DNA from: Warburgia ugandensis
Taxonomy: Eukaryota > Streptophyta > Magnoliopsida > Canellales > Canellaceae
Assembly: GCA_035236585.1 (NCBI GenBank)
Contig: CP141127.1
Span: forward strand, 45,646,001 to 45,710,000
Reading direction: 5' to 3'
DNA: 64,000 bases
Position 1 is the first letter of the stretch; every line of letters begins with the position of its first letter. The notes under the pieces are model-generated. The model was not told where the DNA came from. It ran no database searches and saw only the letters and a program-made list of their open reading frames with translations. This document shows, piece after piece, positions 12,155 to 24,371 of the stretch. Both the position numbers and the translations under genes were made by a program.

Positions 12155-15100
12155 ATGCCTAGGAAGAAGGGAAGCAATGCTCCAAGACCTGAAGCCCCAC
12201 CAGTGGACTCCACTGAGTCGGGCAACGGGATGGCTGAGTTATTTCAGCAATTCTTACAGAATATGGGACAATACATGAATAGTCATAGCCAAACTCCTAC
12301 CCCCCAAGATCCTTCCCCTGATAAAACAATAGATAGGACTGAGGTTCAGTTAGAAAGGTTTCAGATACTAGCTCCCTCATTCACAGGAGAAGATGAAGCA
12401 TCTACAGCTGAAAAATGGTTAATTGATATTGAAAAGATATTTAAGGCCATGAACATAACTGAAGAAAGAAAAGTACCCATGGCCACATTTTTGTTTAGAG
12501 GAGAGGCTACCTTTTGGTGGGAAACAGCAGAAAGAACTTATTTTGATCAGCAAGAAACAATAGGATGAGAAGAGTTTAAAAAGGTCTTTAATGACAAATA
12601 TTATCCTAAACATATAAGGAAACAGAAGGAAAAGGAATTTATGGACTTAGAACAAGGAAATATGACCGTCCAACAGTATGAAAGTAGATTCATCAGCCTC
12701 CGAAGATTTGCACCCCGTGCTTGTGCTGATGAGGAAGATGCGGCCGAAAGATTTATAGATGGACTCAACCCAGGACTCAGGAACAGAGTTCTAGGTTTCC
12801 AACCTTCCACAGTAGGCAAAGCCGTAGAGATGGCCTCCCTATATGAAAAAGATTATCAAAGGAATCAGGCAATAAGAGAAACTAAGAACATCAACACCAT
12901 GAAGAACAAGGGAAAGAGACCCTTTCAGTCATCTGGACCTAGGCTACCTTTCAAGAAGCCGTTTGAAAACAAAGGAAGAAGACCAGACTGGAAGGCATGC
13001 CCTAGGTGTAATAGAAATCATCCAGGTAAACCATGTCCCACTTTCAACATCACTTGCTATAGTTGTGGAGAATTAGGACATTTTTCTAGTAACTGTCCAA
13101 AAAGGAAAGTACAAGAGCGTAAAGAAGATCAAGTTCCAAAAAGCCAAGGACGTGTCTCTGCCCTCACTTCCAGTCAAGCCCAAGCATTAAATGCAGTCGT
13201 TGAAGGTATTCTTTCTATCTATGATACACCTGCTAAAGTTCTATTTGATACAGGCTCCACTCATTCTTTCATATCCCAGGAATTTGCATCATCCTTGGAC
13301 ATTATACCACAGGACCTAGACTTCACTCTAGAAGTCATGACTCCTATAGGCCAGGCACTCCCCACTTATTCTTATCTCCAGGATGTCCCCATTTTGATTA
13401 AGGACCATTTGTTACATGCCAACCTTATCCACTTAGATATGAATGACTTCGACATCATCCTAGGTATGGACTAGCTAGCCTTTCATCAAGCCTTTGTTGA
13501 TTGTCGTCAGAAGCGTGTCACTTTTACCCTACCTAATAGAAACACTTTCACCCTCCAAGGAAGAAAGGATTATTCTGGAGCGTGTGTTATTTCTGCCATG
13601 AAAGCAGTGAAACACATTGCTCAAGGATGCCCCTTCTTCTTAGTCAAGATTGAATCTGTCGAGAGTCCCCAACCAAAGCTAAAGGATGTCGAGGTTGTCC
13701 GAGAATTCCCTGATGTATTCCCTGAGGACATACCAGGTCTACCTCCACCAAGGGAAATTGAGTTCATCATTGACCTTATACCCGGTACTTCCCCCATTTC
13801 CAAAGCTCCTTACCGAATGGCTCTTGCAGAACTAAGAGAACTAAAGACCCAGTTACAGGAACTACTTGATAAAGGGTTCATACGACCTAGTGTGTCTCCG
13901 TGGGGAGCTCCAGTCCTTTTTGTTAAGAAAAAGGATGGCTCCATGAGATTGTGCGTAGACTATCGGATGCTGAATAGGGTCACCATAAAAAAATAAATAC
14001 CCTCTTCCCCAAATCGATGATCTTTTTGATCAACTTCAGTCAGCTAGAGTCTTCTCTAAGATTGATCTACGATCAGGGTACCATCAACTTTGAGTTAGAG
14101 AAGAAGATATCCCCAAGACAGCCTTCAGGACTCGATACGGCCATTATGAATTCAGAGTGATGTCCTTTGGTTTGACTAATGCTCCAGCAGCGTTTATGGA
14201 TCTCATGAATAGGGTGTTCAAGGAGTACTTAGATAAATTCATCATAGTGTTTGTGGATGATATCTTAATATATTCTGAAACTCTTGAAGACCATATGGAA
14301 CATCTAAGGATAACATTAAGCACCCTACGAGCACACAAGCTATATGGAAAATTCAGTAAGTGTGAGTTTTGGCTGGAAAAGGTTAATTTCTTAGGACACA
14401 TTATTTCTCAAGATGGCATAGCAGTTGACCCTACTAAGGTTGAAACAGTACAGAACTGGGAAAGACCTAAGACAGTCACAGAAATAAGAAGCTTCTTAGG
14501 ACTTGCCGGATATTACAGGAGATTCATCGAAGGTTTTTCACAAATTGCTTTACCTCTAACTAAGTTGACCAGGAAAGACACAAGATTTGAATGGACTGAT
14601 AAATGAGAGGAAAGCTTCCAACAACTAAAAAGAAGGTTGACTACCGCACCTGTCCTTACCTTACCTTCAGGAAGTGGCGGATTTGAGATATATAGCGATG
14701 CTTCACAACAAGGGCTAGGCTGCGTACTTATGCAACATGGGAAGGTAATCGTTTATGCTTCTCGACAACTCAAGAAGCATGAAGTCAATTACCCAACCCA
14801 CGACTTAGAATTAGCAGCCATAGTCTTTGCCTTGCTAATATGGAGACATTATTTATATGGGGAAAAGTTTGAAGTTTTTACAGATCACAAGAGTCTTAAA
14901 TATATCTTTTCCCAACAAGACTTAAACATGCGACAAAGAAGATGGATGAAATACTTAAAAGACTATGACTTCTCCATTCATTATCACCCTGGAAAAGCTA
15001 ATGTGGTAGCTGATGCATTAAGCAGAAAAACCCAGGGGATGTGTGCAAGTTTATTAACTAAGAGATGGAAGCTACTACAAGAAGTAATCACATGGAAACC

Positions 15101-16559
15101 AGACATAAGTAAGCACAAGATCATTATGGTAGGTCTAACAATAAAATCGGCTGTTAATGAAAAAGTTAAGCAAGAACAGAAAGGAGACTCAGATATACAA
15201 GCTTTCATAGGAAAACCAGGATTTACAAAAAGAGAAGATGGTAGCATTTACATGCAAGGAAGATTAGTGGTACCGGCTAGTGAAGAGTTAAGACAAGAAA
15301 TCTTAAAAGAGGCTCATCGGTCCAAGTATACAATACACCCTGGAGGGACTAAGATGTATCAAGACTTAAAGAAACAATATTGGTGGGATGGTATGAAAAG
15401 AGATATAGGGGAATTTGTGGCAAAGTGTTTAACATGTCAACAAGTAAAGGCTGAACATCAAAGACCTGCGGGATTGTTACAACCCCTTGAGCTAGCCGAA
15501 TGGAAATGGGACCATTTCACAATGGACTTCATCGTAGGGCTACCCAAGACCTCTAAGGGTCATGACATGATCTGGGTAATTGTTGATAGATTAACTAAGA
15601 CAGCCCATTTCCTTCCTATACGTCATACCCAATCCACTGACAGCCTATCTCAGCTATACATCAAAGAGATAGTAAGTCTACATGGTATACCCCTTAGTAT
15701 CACTTCAGATAGGGATAGCCGCTTCACTTCGCAACTCTGGAAGTCTGTCCAAAAATCCTTAGGATCTTCCTTGAACTATAGCACAGCCTTCCATCCACAG
15801 ACCGATGGATAGTCAGAGCGCACAATCCAGATAGTCGAAGATATGTTGCGGACATGTGCCCTTGATTGGAAGCAGAGCTGGGATGAAAACCTACCGCTAG
15901 TCGAGTTTGCGTACAACAATAGCTTTCAGTCAAGCATTGGCATGGCTCCATACGAGGCGCTCTATGGGAGACCCTGTCGATCACCCACCAGTTGGAGTGA
16001 AGTTGGAGAATCCAGGGTACTCTAGTCCGAGCTGGTAGAGCAATGTGCCGAGAAGGTCAGACTCATAAGAAGCCACCTCCTCACAGCTCAAAGCCACCAA
16101 AAGAGCTATGCTGATCGAAGGAGGAGACCATTGGAATTCGACATAGGAGAGCACGTTTTCCTGAAGATATCTCCCACTAAAGGAGTTATGAGGTTCAGTA
16201 TCAAAGGCAAGCTTAGTTCGCGTTACATAGGACCTTTCAAAATCGTGGAGAAAGTGGGAAAAGTAGCCTACAGGATCGTTCTACCTCCTCAGCTATCCGA
16301 AGTGCATAACGTATTCCATGTGTCTGCGCATAGGAGGTATGTGCCTGACCCCGCTCATGTCATCGACCAGGTACCCATAGAGATGACGGAGGATCTCAGA
16401 CTAAAGACAAGACCAGTTGAGATTCGGGATCGTAAGAATAAGAAGCTGTGGAACAAGGACATACCCTTAGTCAAAGTTTTGTGGAGAAATGCGCACTTGG
16501 AAGAAGAGACTTGGGAACCGGAGTCAGAAATACGAGAAAAGTACCCCGAGATCTTTTGA
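12155..16559 (+). pseudogene. gag-pol: gag-pol polyprotein of chromovirus element 1, broken
   Basis: A single gag-protease-RT-RNase H-integrase-chromodomain frame beginning MPRKKG at 12155, directly after TTACAG, and ending at 16559. Visible parts: gag capsid region about 12340-12850, CCHC knuckle near 13055-13096 (C-X2-C-X4-H-X4-C), protease DTG near 13247, RT FVDD near 14250, RNase H from about 14680, integrase zinc region and core about 15320-15960, and a chromodomain-like tail about 16400-16559. Breaks: TGA 12566, TAG 13472, a one-base gain in the A-run 13987-13993 that shifts frame, TGA 14091, TGA 14604, TAG 15810 and TAG 16023. In frame-corrected order the domains are complete, so it was a full-length copy that decayed in place. 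It cannot make a full polyprotein now. Confidence 0.93.
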
Positions 16560-16595
16560 CTGTATATAGTAGAATTTTGGAGGCAAAATTCCCCT

Positions 16596-16608
16596 AAGGG
16601 GGTAAGAA
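16596..16608 (+). other. Polypurine tract of element 1
   Basis: AAGGGGGTAAGAA directly upstream of the 3' LTR, the expected plus-strand primer, with one pyrimidine interruption. Confidence 0.75.
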
Positions 16609-17034
16609 TGTAATGACTCCAATTTTGTAATATTGAAATTCTAAGTTTAGCAATGAAAAGTGCAGTTTTTAAAGAAAAGGGCATTTTAGTCATTTCACCA
16701 TTCACCTTGACTGAACCCAGAAATTTGGTCCTAAAAGTGGTTCCATTAGATGCATCTCAGAAAAAGGAATCCAACGAGACCAAAATCACCCAAAACGGAG
16801 TTAAAATGAGCAAGATATGGCCCTTTGAAGTTTAGGGGCAAAACTGTAAATTTCACACAAAAGACTTAACCTAAAAAACACAAGTGCCCGTTTTGATACA
16901 AGCACCCTGTCGTCTTCAACCTCTAGAGGGTTCTAGAACAGCGGTGATTGGAGGAGAAATCATCGCCATTCTGGAGGTTTCTCCACTGCCATTCAAAGGC
17001 GGTGAGAGCCCCCTCCAGAACCCTCTCTTAGCTC

Positions 17035-17042
17035 TATAAATA
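17035..17042 (+). promoter_or_regulatory. TATA box, 3' LTR of element 1
   Basis: TATAAATA in the AGCTCTATAAATAGAGCT palindrome. A strong 5' splice-site match, CAG|GTACGT, lies about 110 bp downstream (GT at 17148). Confidence 0.6.
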
Positions 17043-18826
17043 GAGCTCTTGGGTGCCTCTAATGGCAGCCCAAAACCTTGGAGAAAACCAGTCGTGAAGC
17101 AGTAACCTAGAGGGAAAAATGAGGAGAAAAACCCAGCAACGAGCCAGGTACGTCCGAGATCACTCAAAACCCATCTCCCCCATAGCTCCAAGGTCAATTC
17201 CCCTAAGTTTTTGCATGAAAAACCATGTAAAACGGAGCCCAGGAGAGCCACCAAGGACCCTGGGATGTCCCCAGGGTCGAACCAGGGTGACCTGAGGATG
17301 ACCCAAGTCTCTAACGAGTGGGACGATCCAATAGGAACGTCCCACGTCGACCTGCGTTGACCTCTGTTTGAAAAACCAAACGGGCGCGTCCAGGGACGCG
17401 CCCGCTAAAGAGAAAGACGGGTGGAGCGTACCGCGCGTCTACAGACACGCCTATTGACGCGCACTCCGTAGACGCGCAGCGCAATAGCGTGCGTCGATTT
17501 TTAGTTACTTAAGGAAGCTGGGCGCATGTCGCAGACGCGCAGCGCCCTAGCATTCCGTCTTTTTTTGTCTTTAAGACTATGTACATACAACACTAAAATG
17601 CTTATAACTTGAGATCTAGAACTCCGATTGAGGTGCCGCAAAAGGAATTGTGTCTGTGTCGACGACGCAGACACATCCAAGCCATAAAATCCCTGATCAA
17701 GGCCCAATCAAAGGAGGGAATGACCCTTAGAATAGGATGGTGGTGCGTGGCCACTAGAACTTTGGAAAACTGAGGATACCAAGGCCCAATTAGGACCTTA
17801 GGACACTCATATGCATAGGGATGGACCCCTAATGCCTAAGTAATAAGACCCAACTACTCTATACCCATAAAAGATGGGCTAAACTAACCTTGAGTCCCCA
17901 AACCATGTTCAGGAGCGTACAAGGACAAAAGGGTTAACGCGACCTAGCCAGGTAGGTGCTCTATCACTATTAGATTCTTTTAAAAGAACTATTATTATTT
18001 TGAGAACATATGTTTTAAATATATGACTTGATTTACATGACTTAAGTCAGCATGCATGATAAATTCTTTTTACATAGCCATGTTTTGAAATGATTGCATA
18101 TACACATATATGTGTTGTAAACAACTGCATACATTGCATGATTTAAGTACTTGCAAAGATTGCATGTCCTTGGGGGTTGCCAAAAGACGCTGGAGTGCCG
18201 AGGGCCAGGCAGTTGTGAGGGACCCAAAGAGGACAAGTTTTAACAAGAGGTTTTGGCTTCTTAATCTTATGTGATTTGGGCAAGTAAGCCCGTGGGTGCT
18301 ATGCCGAGGGGTCTGGGTTGGCCACCTGGCCTCTACCACTATTAGGTGGATGGGTACCACGCCCAAAAAGAGGCAAGTCCCTACGTCGACTGCATGTGGT
18401 ATAGGGGGCTACCACTGGTGTCGCGGCACTGGGTCGACGTGTCATAGGCCCCGTGGAGGCTATGACCGAGTGTCCTCAGGTACCCAGGGACCACACAGCG
18501 AGGAGGTCGTGGGCATAGTGGACCCTATGGTTTGATGATTTGTGTGCATTTCATATAGCATGATATGACGTTGGTCGACCATACCATACTAGAGATCCAT
18601 GAGTTGGACTCCATGAAGCATCTATTGCATATTATGATGTTATCATATATATATGATACTTTCAATTTTGGATTATGTGATCTTTTAAGTCATTAGTATT
18701 TTGGTTTGATAATGGATTCTTATACCGATATTGAACTTGAGTATTCAAACATACACATGTTTTGAATGAGCATATGATTTTAAAACATCTCATGCATTTA
18801 TAAAACTAGTAGTGATAGGCTCCTAC

Positions 18827-18845
18827 TGAGTATATTATATACTCA
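18827..18845 (+). promoter_or_regulatory. Conserved LTR hairpin, 3' LTR of element 1
   Basis: Perfect inverted repeat TGAGTATATTATATACTCA, 346 bp from the LTR end. Confidence 0.6.
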
Positions 18846-19191
18846 CCCAATCCTCAACATTTTTCAGATACAAAGTAAATACTTAAGGGCAAGGGACGTT
18901 TGTACTAGGAGATACAGGCTAAGTACAAGTAAGTAAACCCCTATCTTATCTTTCAATGTTACTTGATTGTAGTTACTCTCTAATAGCTGGCGCTGTGACT
19001 AACACTTTCTTGGGAATAATATTGATTTAAACTTTGCCATGGCTAAATAAATTGAGAATGTGTTTGAACACTCGGGGTTTTTATGAAAGGTTGTTCCAAA
19101 TGAGAAAGATTTTCATGCATCTCATATTTATAAAACAAGAGATCTCACCTTTTTATCAAAATTGCATCATATAAAAACCCGGGTTGTGACA

Positions 19192-19196
19192 CTAGG
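19192..19196 (+). repeat. TSD ctagg, right copy
   Basis: Right TSD of element 1. The sequence continues agaataataaatccc, exactly the continuation of B1 predicted from the intact copy in B2. Confidence 0.88.
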
Positions 19197-21106
19197 AGAA
19201 TAATAAATCCCATGAAACATTTTAAATGTTCATGGATTTAATTAAAATCAATTTGAATGAGTACTTAGGGTTAAAATGCTCATAGGAACCTTATGAAAGG
19301 TTCATTTAAGGTCACTCTAGTGAATGCTGAACATGGTGGTTAAGGAGGTTCTCTAATAGAGCCTCACTCTTCCCTACCTTCCATTGACATTTGTGAGGTT
19401 TAAATGCTTCCTTACATGAGGATTGAAGTAACCACTTTATGTTCAACCATTCATCTCGTAAGCCTTAACTAATTGAAAATAAGAGGAGCAGTTTAGACTT
19501 AGAATGAAATAAGATATCTTCAACCAATAAAACATTAACTGATTGAATAATAATAATATGAGCATAAAAGGTGAGTAAATTATCTAATCCTAATAAAAAT
19601 TGTAAGTAAGATAAGGATGATCAAACAAGATCCATATGATCTTGAATGATCAAGAACAATAAGAATCCTAATGTCGTATTTTATTATGTATTTATGTATG
19701 TATGTTGTAGAAAAAATCTAGATATAGAATTCAAACCTATGATCAAATATGATTCAAGGAAGAGCCAAGGTCATCCTCCTTAAGGATGATCAAACAACTG
19801 AACTTAGATCAAAGAAGAACTAGATGATAGAAGATCTATGCTCTTGATCTTTATCAATAAGTATAAATTGTTGATCAAAGGATCTATGAAAGATCAAGAT
19901 CAAAGAAAGAAATACACAAAGACTTAGAATAGAAAATACTTAGATCTGAAAGATTAGAAGATCATTCTAACTATCAGATATATTGATTAATATGATAAAC
20001 ACTACTTGAGGAAGATAGATCATGATAGGACACAAGATCTAGATCCTTTATGTCAAAGGACAAGATTAGACAAAGAATATAGATAGGATAAAAATATATA
20101 GGATTATTTAGATTCTATAAATATTAATAGTATGTATGGATTTATAGATTTCATACATCAATTAGGCTCATGGAAGATTTGAGTAAATGAATCACTACGT
20201 AAAGGTAGGAGGATTTTACGAATGCATCTACATGAGAAATACATGTTGAATACATGATCTTGTGTTTAGAGATGTTGACAAGTATAATGTAAATACTTGT
20301 ATTAAATCCATTGAAAACCCTTATGATCCAACCAAAACACATATGAAATGGTTAAGTTAGAATTGAGGAAAACCATAAGTGAATAGGCAATTAGATGGTA
20401 TTCCACCCCTAGATAAACAGACAAATTGTGTGATAAGTATAAAATCAATACATGGGAATCATTCATATAGAATAGTGATCCCTTAAATTATATGAACATG
20501 GGTATCATTCATTGTAAATGATGATCCCTAAGTTTGAAGTGAAATCCTATCCTCGGTATAAGAATACCAAAATACAAGGATGATGATATAAATATACAAT
20601 ATGTCTTATAAGTAAAAGAATACTTTATATAGAAGCAAGGAGACTTGTGGTTTTTGTTTTAAACAGGCGCAGGCCTAAGGATGCTATGCTAGGAGGGTTA
20701 CGAGGGTTTGGCCACTTGCTCTCCGAAATGTGATATATATGATGATACTGTGCAGAAAGAGAGGCAAAATGTCGAGTGGGGCAATTAAGGGAAGGCCACC
20801 ACTGTGATGGTCTGTATCCCCATATGGACATGACATGGATGATTTTTCACACTTGGTATCCATGGAGTATGAAAGCAGTTATCCAAGCTTGCTAGTACGG
20901 ATCAGACTACAACATAGTAGTCCTTTTAGTATTTTGCATTATGATGCATGGCATAATGAGATCTCGATACTGCCCAAATAAGGGAGTATTTTTCTAGCAG
21001 AGTCTGGATGTTTTATCAACTCAGTATGGTTGAGTGTAATGATACTACCCAAATGAGGAAGTATTTTCATGGTTTGAGATATTAACTATTTTTCACGATT
21101 TTGACC

Positions 21107-21130
21107 ATATATATATATATATATATATAT
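21107..21130 (+). repeat. (AT)12 microsatellite
   Basis: Uninterrupted AT dinucleotide run inside B1. Confidence 0.9.
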
Positions 21131-21285
21131 CTATACGACATATACAGTATGTATGTGTAAGGATGTATATACATATGACAAAGTAAAGAGATTGATCCAT
21201 GAGTATGAATAATGGGATTATGAAGTATTAGGATTACATTGTCAAATTATTATGCTTCTTGAATCCCCTACTAAGCATAGCATGA

Positions 21286-21323
21286 TGAGATATTGTAAAT
21301 GTTTAAATGTTTACAATATCTCA
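21286..21323 (+). promoter_or_regulatory. Conserved LTR hairpin, copy in B1
   Basis: TGAGATATTGTAAA (21286-21299) pairs perfectly with TTTACAATATCTCA (21310-21323): a 14-bp stem and 10-nt loop, the longest copy in the window. Upstream is CCCTACTAAGCATAGC, a lead-in also seen in B2 and element 2. Confidence 0.7.
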
Positions 21324-21692
21324 GATACAGAGAAGGAGAATGAGGAGCTCAAAACTTAAGAAGACCTAAGACATGTATTTTTATTTGAGAGCATTGTATT
21401 GTATTGAGAGTTTTTAATGTATGGTGAGGTTTAAAATTTGGATTACGTAATTTGGACAAGTATTGTACTAATAACTGGGCTGTATTGTGAACCACTAGAT
21501 GAATTCTAGAATTTAATAAAAGTATATTCCTTCAATGGAATTTTATCTTGTATAAAATTCTACATATGTTATGTATGAAGTGGTGACTTGGGTTTTACAA
21601 AACAAGTTCTAAAGAAAAGAATTTTCACTCTTTGTTTTGTCAAATTTTTTTATTATAAAATGTGTTACAAAAACCTAGGTCGTCACATCATA

Positions 21693-22665
21693 CACATGAT
21701 ACTTGGGTAGTTCTCCTTTATTAACTTGATTAGTAATTGTTTCATTTAGTTTCCTTATTTAGTTGTAGTTTAGCTTAGATTCCATTATTTACTAGTTTCC
21801 ATCTTACTTTAGTTTCTAATTTTAGTTTAGGAAAGCAATTGATTTGTTTCCTTTCAATAGTTGCTAAATTTAATGTTTAGAAAGAGTATTTAGGAATGTT
21901 ACCACATTTCATTTTTTAGGAAGTTTTCAATATAAGAAAAATTTTAATGTAGGAAAGTTTTATTTATAGAAAGTGTGTTTTTAGAAAAGTTGTTAAGTGT
22001 AGCAAGTTTTAGTTTTAGCATTCTTCATGTGTTAATCTTCCACTTTTAGTTTAGGAAAAATATTTAAGTATCTTTGGCTAGGTTGAATAATCTAAGTAAG
22101 GCCCACTAATATCACATCTGTGTGATACCTCATGGGATCAACCTCCTTGCATGAATTACTATGACTACTTCATATGCTTATGAGTTAAGACTTATAATCA
22201 CAACACGAAGAAGAGTCAATTGATGTATTGGCCCTACATCAACCGACTCTAGGGTACAAATTAGAAGATACTAAGGGTTTAATGCTAAGCATGTCCCTAC
22301 TTCCAAAAAAATGAGAACAATCTTTTAGGAAAGTGTTGAAATAGCTTATACCCCAATCTCAGGAAAATATAAGAGAGAAGGAGGAAAAAGATGAATTGAG
22401 TCCAATGGTCACTATTATACCTAAATTTGGTTACAAATGGTATAATTTATCTCAAATTGGTCTTGAATAATCTAAATGCATGGTGGCCTTTCATGCTGTA
22501 ATGTTACCACCACAAAAAATTTCAAGGTGGAGAAATTATATTGACTACTACTAAATTCTTAAAATGGGGTATCATCAAACTTGTCCCACAAGAATTAAAA
22601 TCACGATGCTCTACTGTCTTAAAGTTATTACCTCCAAAAATTTCAAGGTGGAGAATGTGCATAGG
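21693..22665 (+). other. Athila/Tat-type LTR end and junction sequence
   Basis: No coding sequence. The stretch 22078-22143 (GGCTAGGTTGAATAATC ... CCTCATGGGATCAACC) is homologous to 54877-54953 and resembles the U5/leader junction of Athila/Tat gypsy elements. At 22213-22240 an inverted word pair (TTGATGTA...TACATCAA) matches, inverted, a block near 62850-62880. The last bases, atagg (22661-22665), are the presumed TSD of element 3. Confidence 0.45.
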
Positions 22666-23819
22666 TGTGACGACCCAAGTTTTGATAACACTTTTTTAAA
22701 TCCAAAAGACATTAACTTAGCTAGCTCAATGTCTAACAAAATTGTTTTTAAAGTGTAAACAACTATGGAAGAATCTTTTCTTTTAAATTCACTTTGAAAA
22801 ACCCCGAGTGTCATTTTACTTTTCTCAAAAAGAAGCATTCTCGATGGAATGAGCGCTCACTTCCACTGAAAATTCGGCAAAGTTTCCTCTGTTTTTTGGA
22901 CATATGACATTTAATGCATATCATTGCAAAGTACCTGATATACATTCATTGAAAGTTTAAAACACAAATGGAGATTGTCTCCTTTTCATGCATCTAATCA
23001 AATATTAACAAATCAAATCCAACAAAACACACCTAGGAACTCCACGTCACAACCCAATCACAAAAGTTATCCCAACTCCCCAAAATTACATGTATAGCAG
23101 TCTCTTTCCCATTTATGATAAAATAACATCAAACACAGACCAATTATTACCTGTCTAAGTCAAAAGCTTTTCATCAGCGCACTCCTGCTAGTAAGATCCT
23201 ACTTCTTGGGAATCCTCTGCTCTAAGATATTGTAAGAAAATACAAAATCTCAACAAACTTGCACTTGTGTAGGTAGAATAAGAAGCAGTTGTATATAAAC
23301 AAAATCATAATATTCTATATAAATTAATTTGTCCATGTTGAAACATGCAACTAACATTCAATTATCATTTAGCCTGAAATAATTCAACATTCATCAACAT
23401 CATAAATTCATACAAAGATGGAAAAACATCAATGCATCACTACTAAAACATATTCTTGAAATGCAAGTATGCAGTCACATGTCAAACTCACTAATCATTA
23501 TCATTTCCTGATATTAGTCTTTGCTCATATGAGTCATTTCACATTGCCAAATACCAATGCATTGTCATGTGTATCAAGTATACAACAAACAATATTATCC
23601 TCTTTGGCACAGTGAGTTAGCGTAGTGGATTAAACCCAAAGACAAACCTCAAGGCTTTACTCCTGAGAGATTGGTAGCTTGTCCAACCCAAAGGCCCGCC
23701 CACATCATAATGTCTCTATGGCCCGCCCACATCATAACGACTCCTCAGAACGTGTCAAACTCCCTAAACAATGGGGCTAAATCTCAGGGACCGGTAGCTT
23801 GTCCAGGCAGGAACCAGTT
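22666..23819 (-). repeat. 3' LTR of element 3, distal part
   Basis: Begins TGTGACGACCC on the plus strand, that is, the CA end of a minus-strand LTR. It is interrupted at 23819 by element 2 and resumes at 34501. Rejoined length is about 2814 bp. The termini resemble those of family B. No gene inside. Confidence 0.8.
23223..23252 (-). promoter_or_regulatory. Conserved LTR hairpin, decayed copy in element 3
   Basis: TAAGATATTGTA (23223-23234) against TACAAAATCTCA (23241-23252): 10 of 12 positions pair. It lies about 557 bp from the LTR end, with a CTACACAAG-like lead-in on the minus strand. Confidence 0.45.
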
Positions 23820-24339
23820 TGTGACACCCCGGATTTTATCAAAACTTTTTCCTCAATAAAATAAAATAACAATCTGTTTTAAGAAAATAGGCGGGATCCC
23901 TAAAAATTTAAAATTTTATATCATAGAGCTTTTAACGCAGCTTTAAAAGAATTTTTTCGAAAGCGTAAACTTCGGGGGTCAACCTCATTCAAAACTGTAA
24001 TCATAAACAACATTAAAACATTGATACTCTGAGCATGCTCGATTAAAAACCACAATAAATACACTGGATAATTAAAGATGATAGTAAATCAATTCAAAAG
24101 TCACCAGGTTCCATCCATAATCACCACCATATCTCCATCTAAGCTTTAACAATCCTCCATAACATAATATGAGTCCAATCCATAATATGTATCCACATCT
24201 AAGAAAGTCTCAAAAGTCTAATCGAAGCGACATACTCTAATATATGTCCGAAGGAGAAAATAAAATAGAATGTCTTCAAGCCTCCTTCCTGATCCCCGCT
24301 ACACTGCTCGCTTTCCCTTGTTGTTATCGCGTCCCAAAT

Positions 24340-24371
24340 CTGAGGCATTGCAAAACAAGGCAATGCCTCAG
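24340..24371 (-). promoter_or_regulatory. Conserved LTR hairpin, 3' LTR of element 2
   Basis: CTGAGGCATTGC (24340-24351) pairs perfectly with GCAATGCCTCAG (24360-24371): 12-bp stem, 8-nt loop. Relative to B1, two A-T pairs of the stem are G-C pairs here, a compensatory change. Confidence 0.7.

Larger units (their letters stand above)
6963..19191 (+). mobile_element. Ty3/gypsy chromovirus (element 1), complete but inactive
   Basis: The element starts TGTAATGACTCC, ends GGGTTGTGACA, and is flanked by ctagg (6958-6962 and 19192-19196). Order: 5' LTR (split), primer site 12015, gag-pol 12155-16559, polypurine tract 16596, 3' LTR 16609-19191. The C-terminal chromodomain-like tail and LTRs of about 2.5 kb fit the Del/Tekay group of chromoviruses; the clade is my inference. 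A solo LTR of the same family sits in its 5' LTR. The many stops in gag-pol and the divergent LTRs indicate an old copy. Confidence 0.9.
16609..19191 (+). repeat. 3' LTR of element 1
   Basis: A 2583-bp LTR running TGTAATGACTCC to GGGTTGTGACA, followed by TSD ctagg (19192-19196). It retains the 81 bp lost from the 5' LTR but lacks a short segment near 17275 that the 5' LTR keeps at about 10180. CpG-rich module at about 17340-17690. No gene inside. Confidence 0.92.
19197..21687 (+). mobile_element. Solo LTR B1, 3' part
   Basis: Second half of B1, collinear with the inverse of about 4366 to 2233 in B2. Ends ...CCTAGGTCGTCACA at 21687, followed by TSD tcata (21688-21692). No gene was recognised; the small ORFs at 20151-20831 are chance. 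Confidence 0.85.

Noticed and set aside
23618..23662. tRNA-like A box (TAGCGTAGTGGA) and a weak B box, possible SINE
   Set aside because: The B-box match is poor, no tRNA fold or SINE tail is visible, and the place corresponds to a GC-richer block found in the other LTRs.
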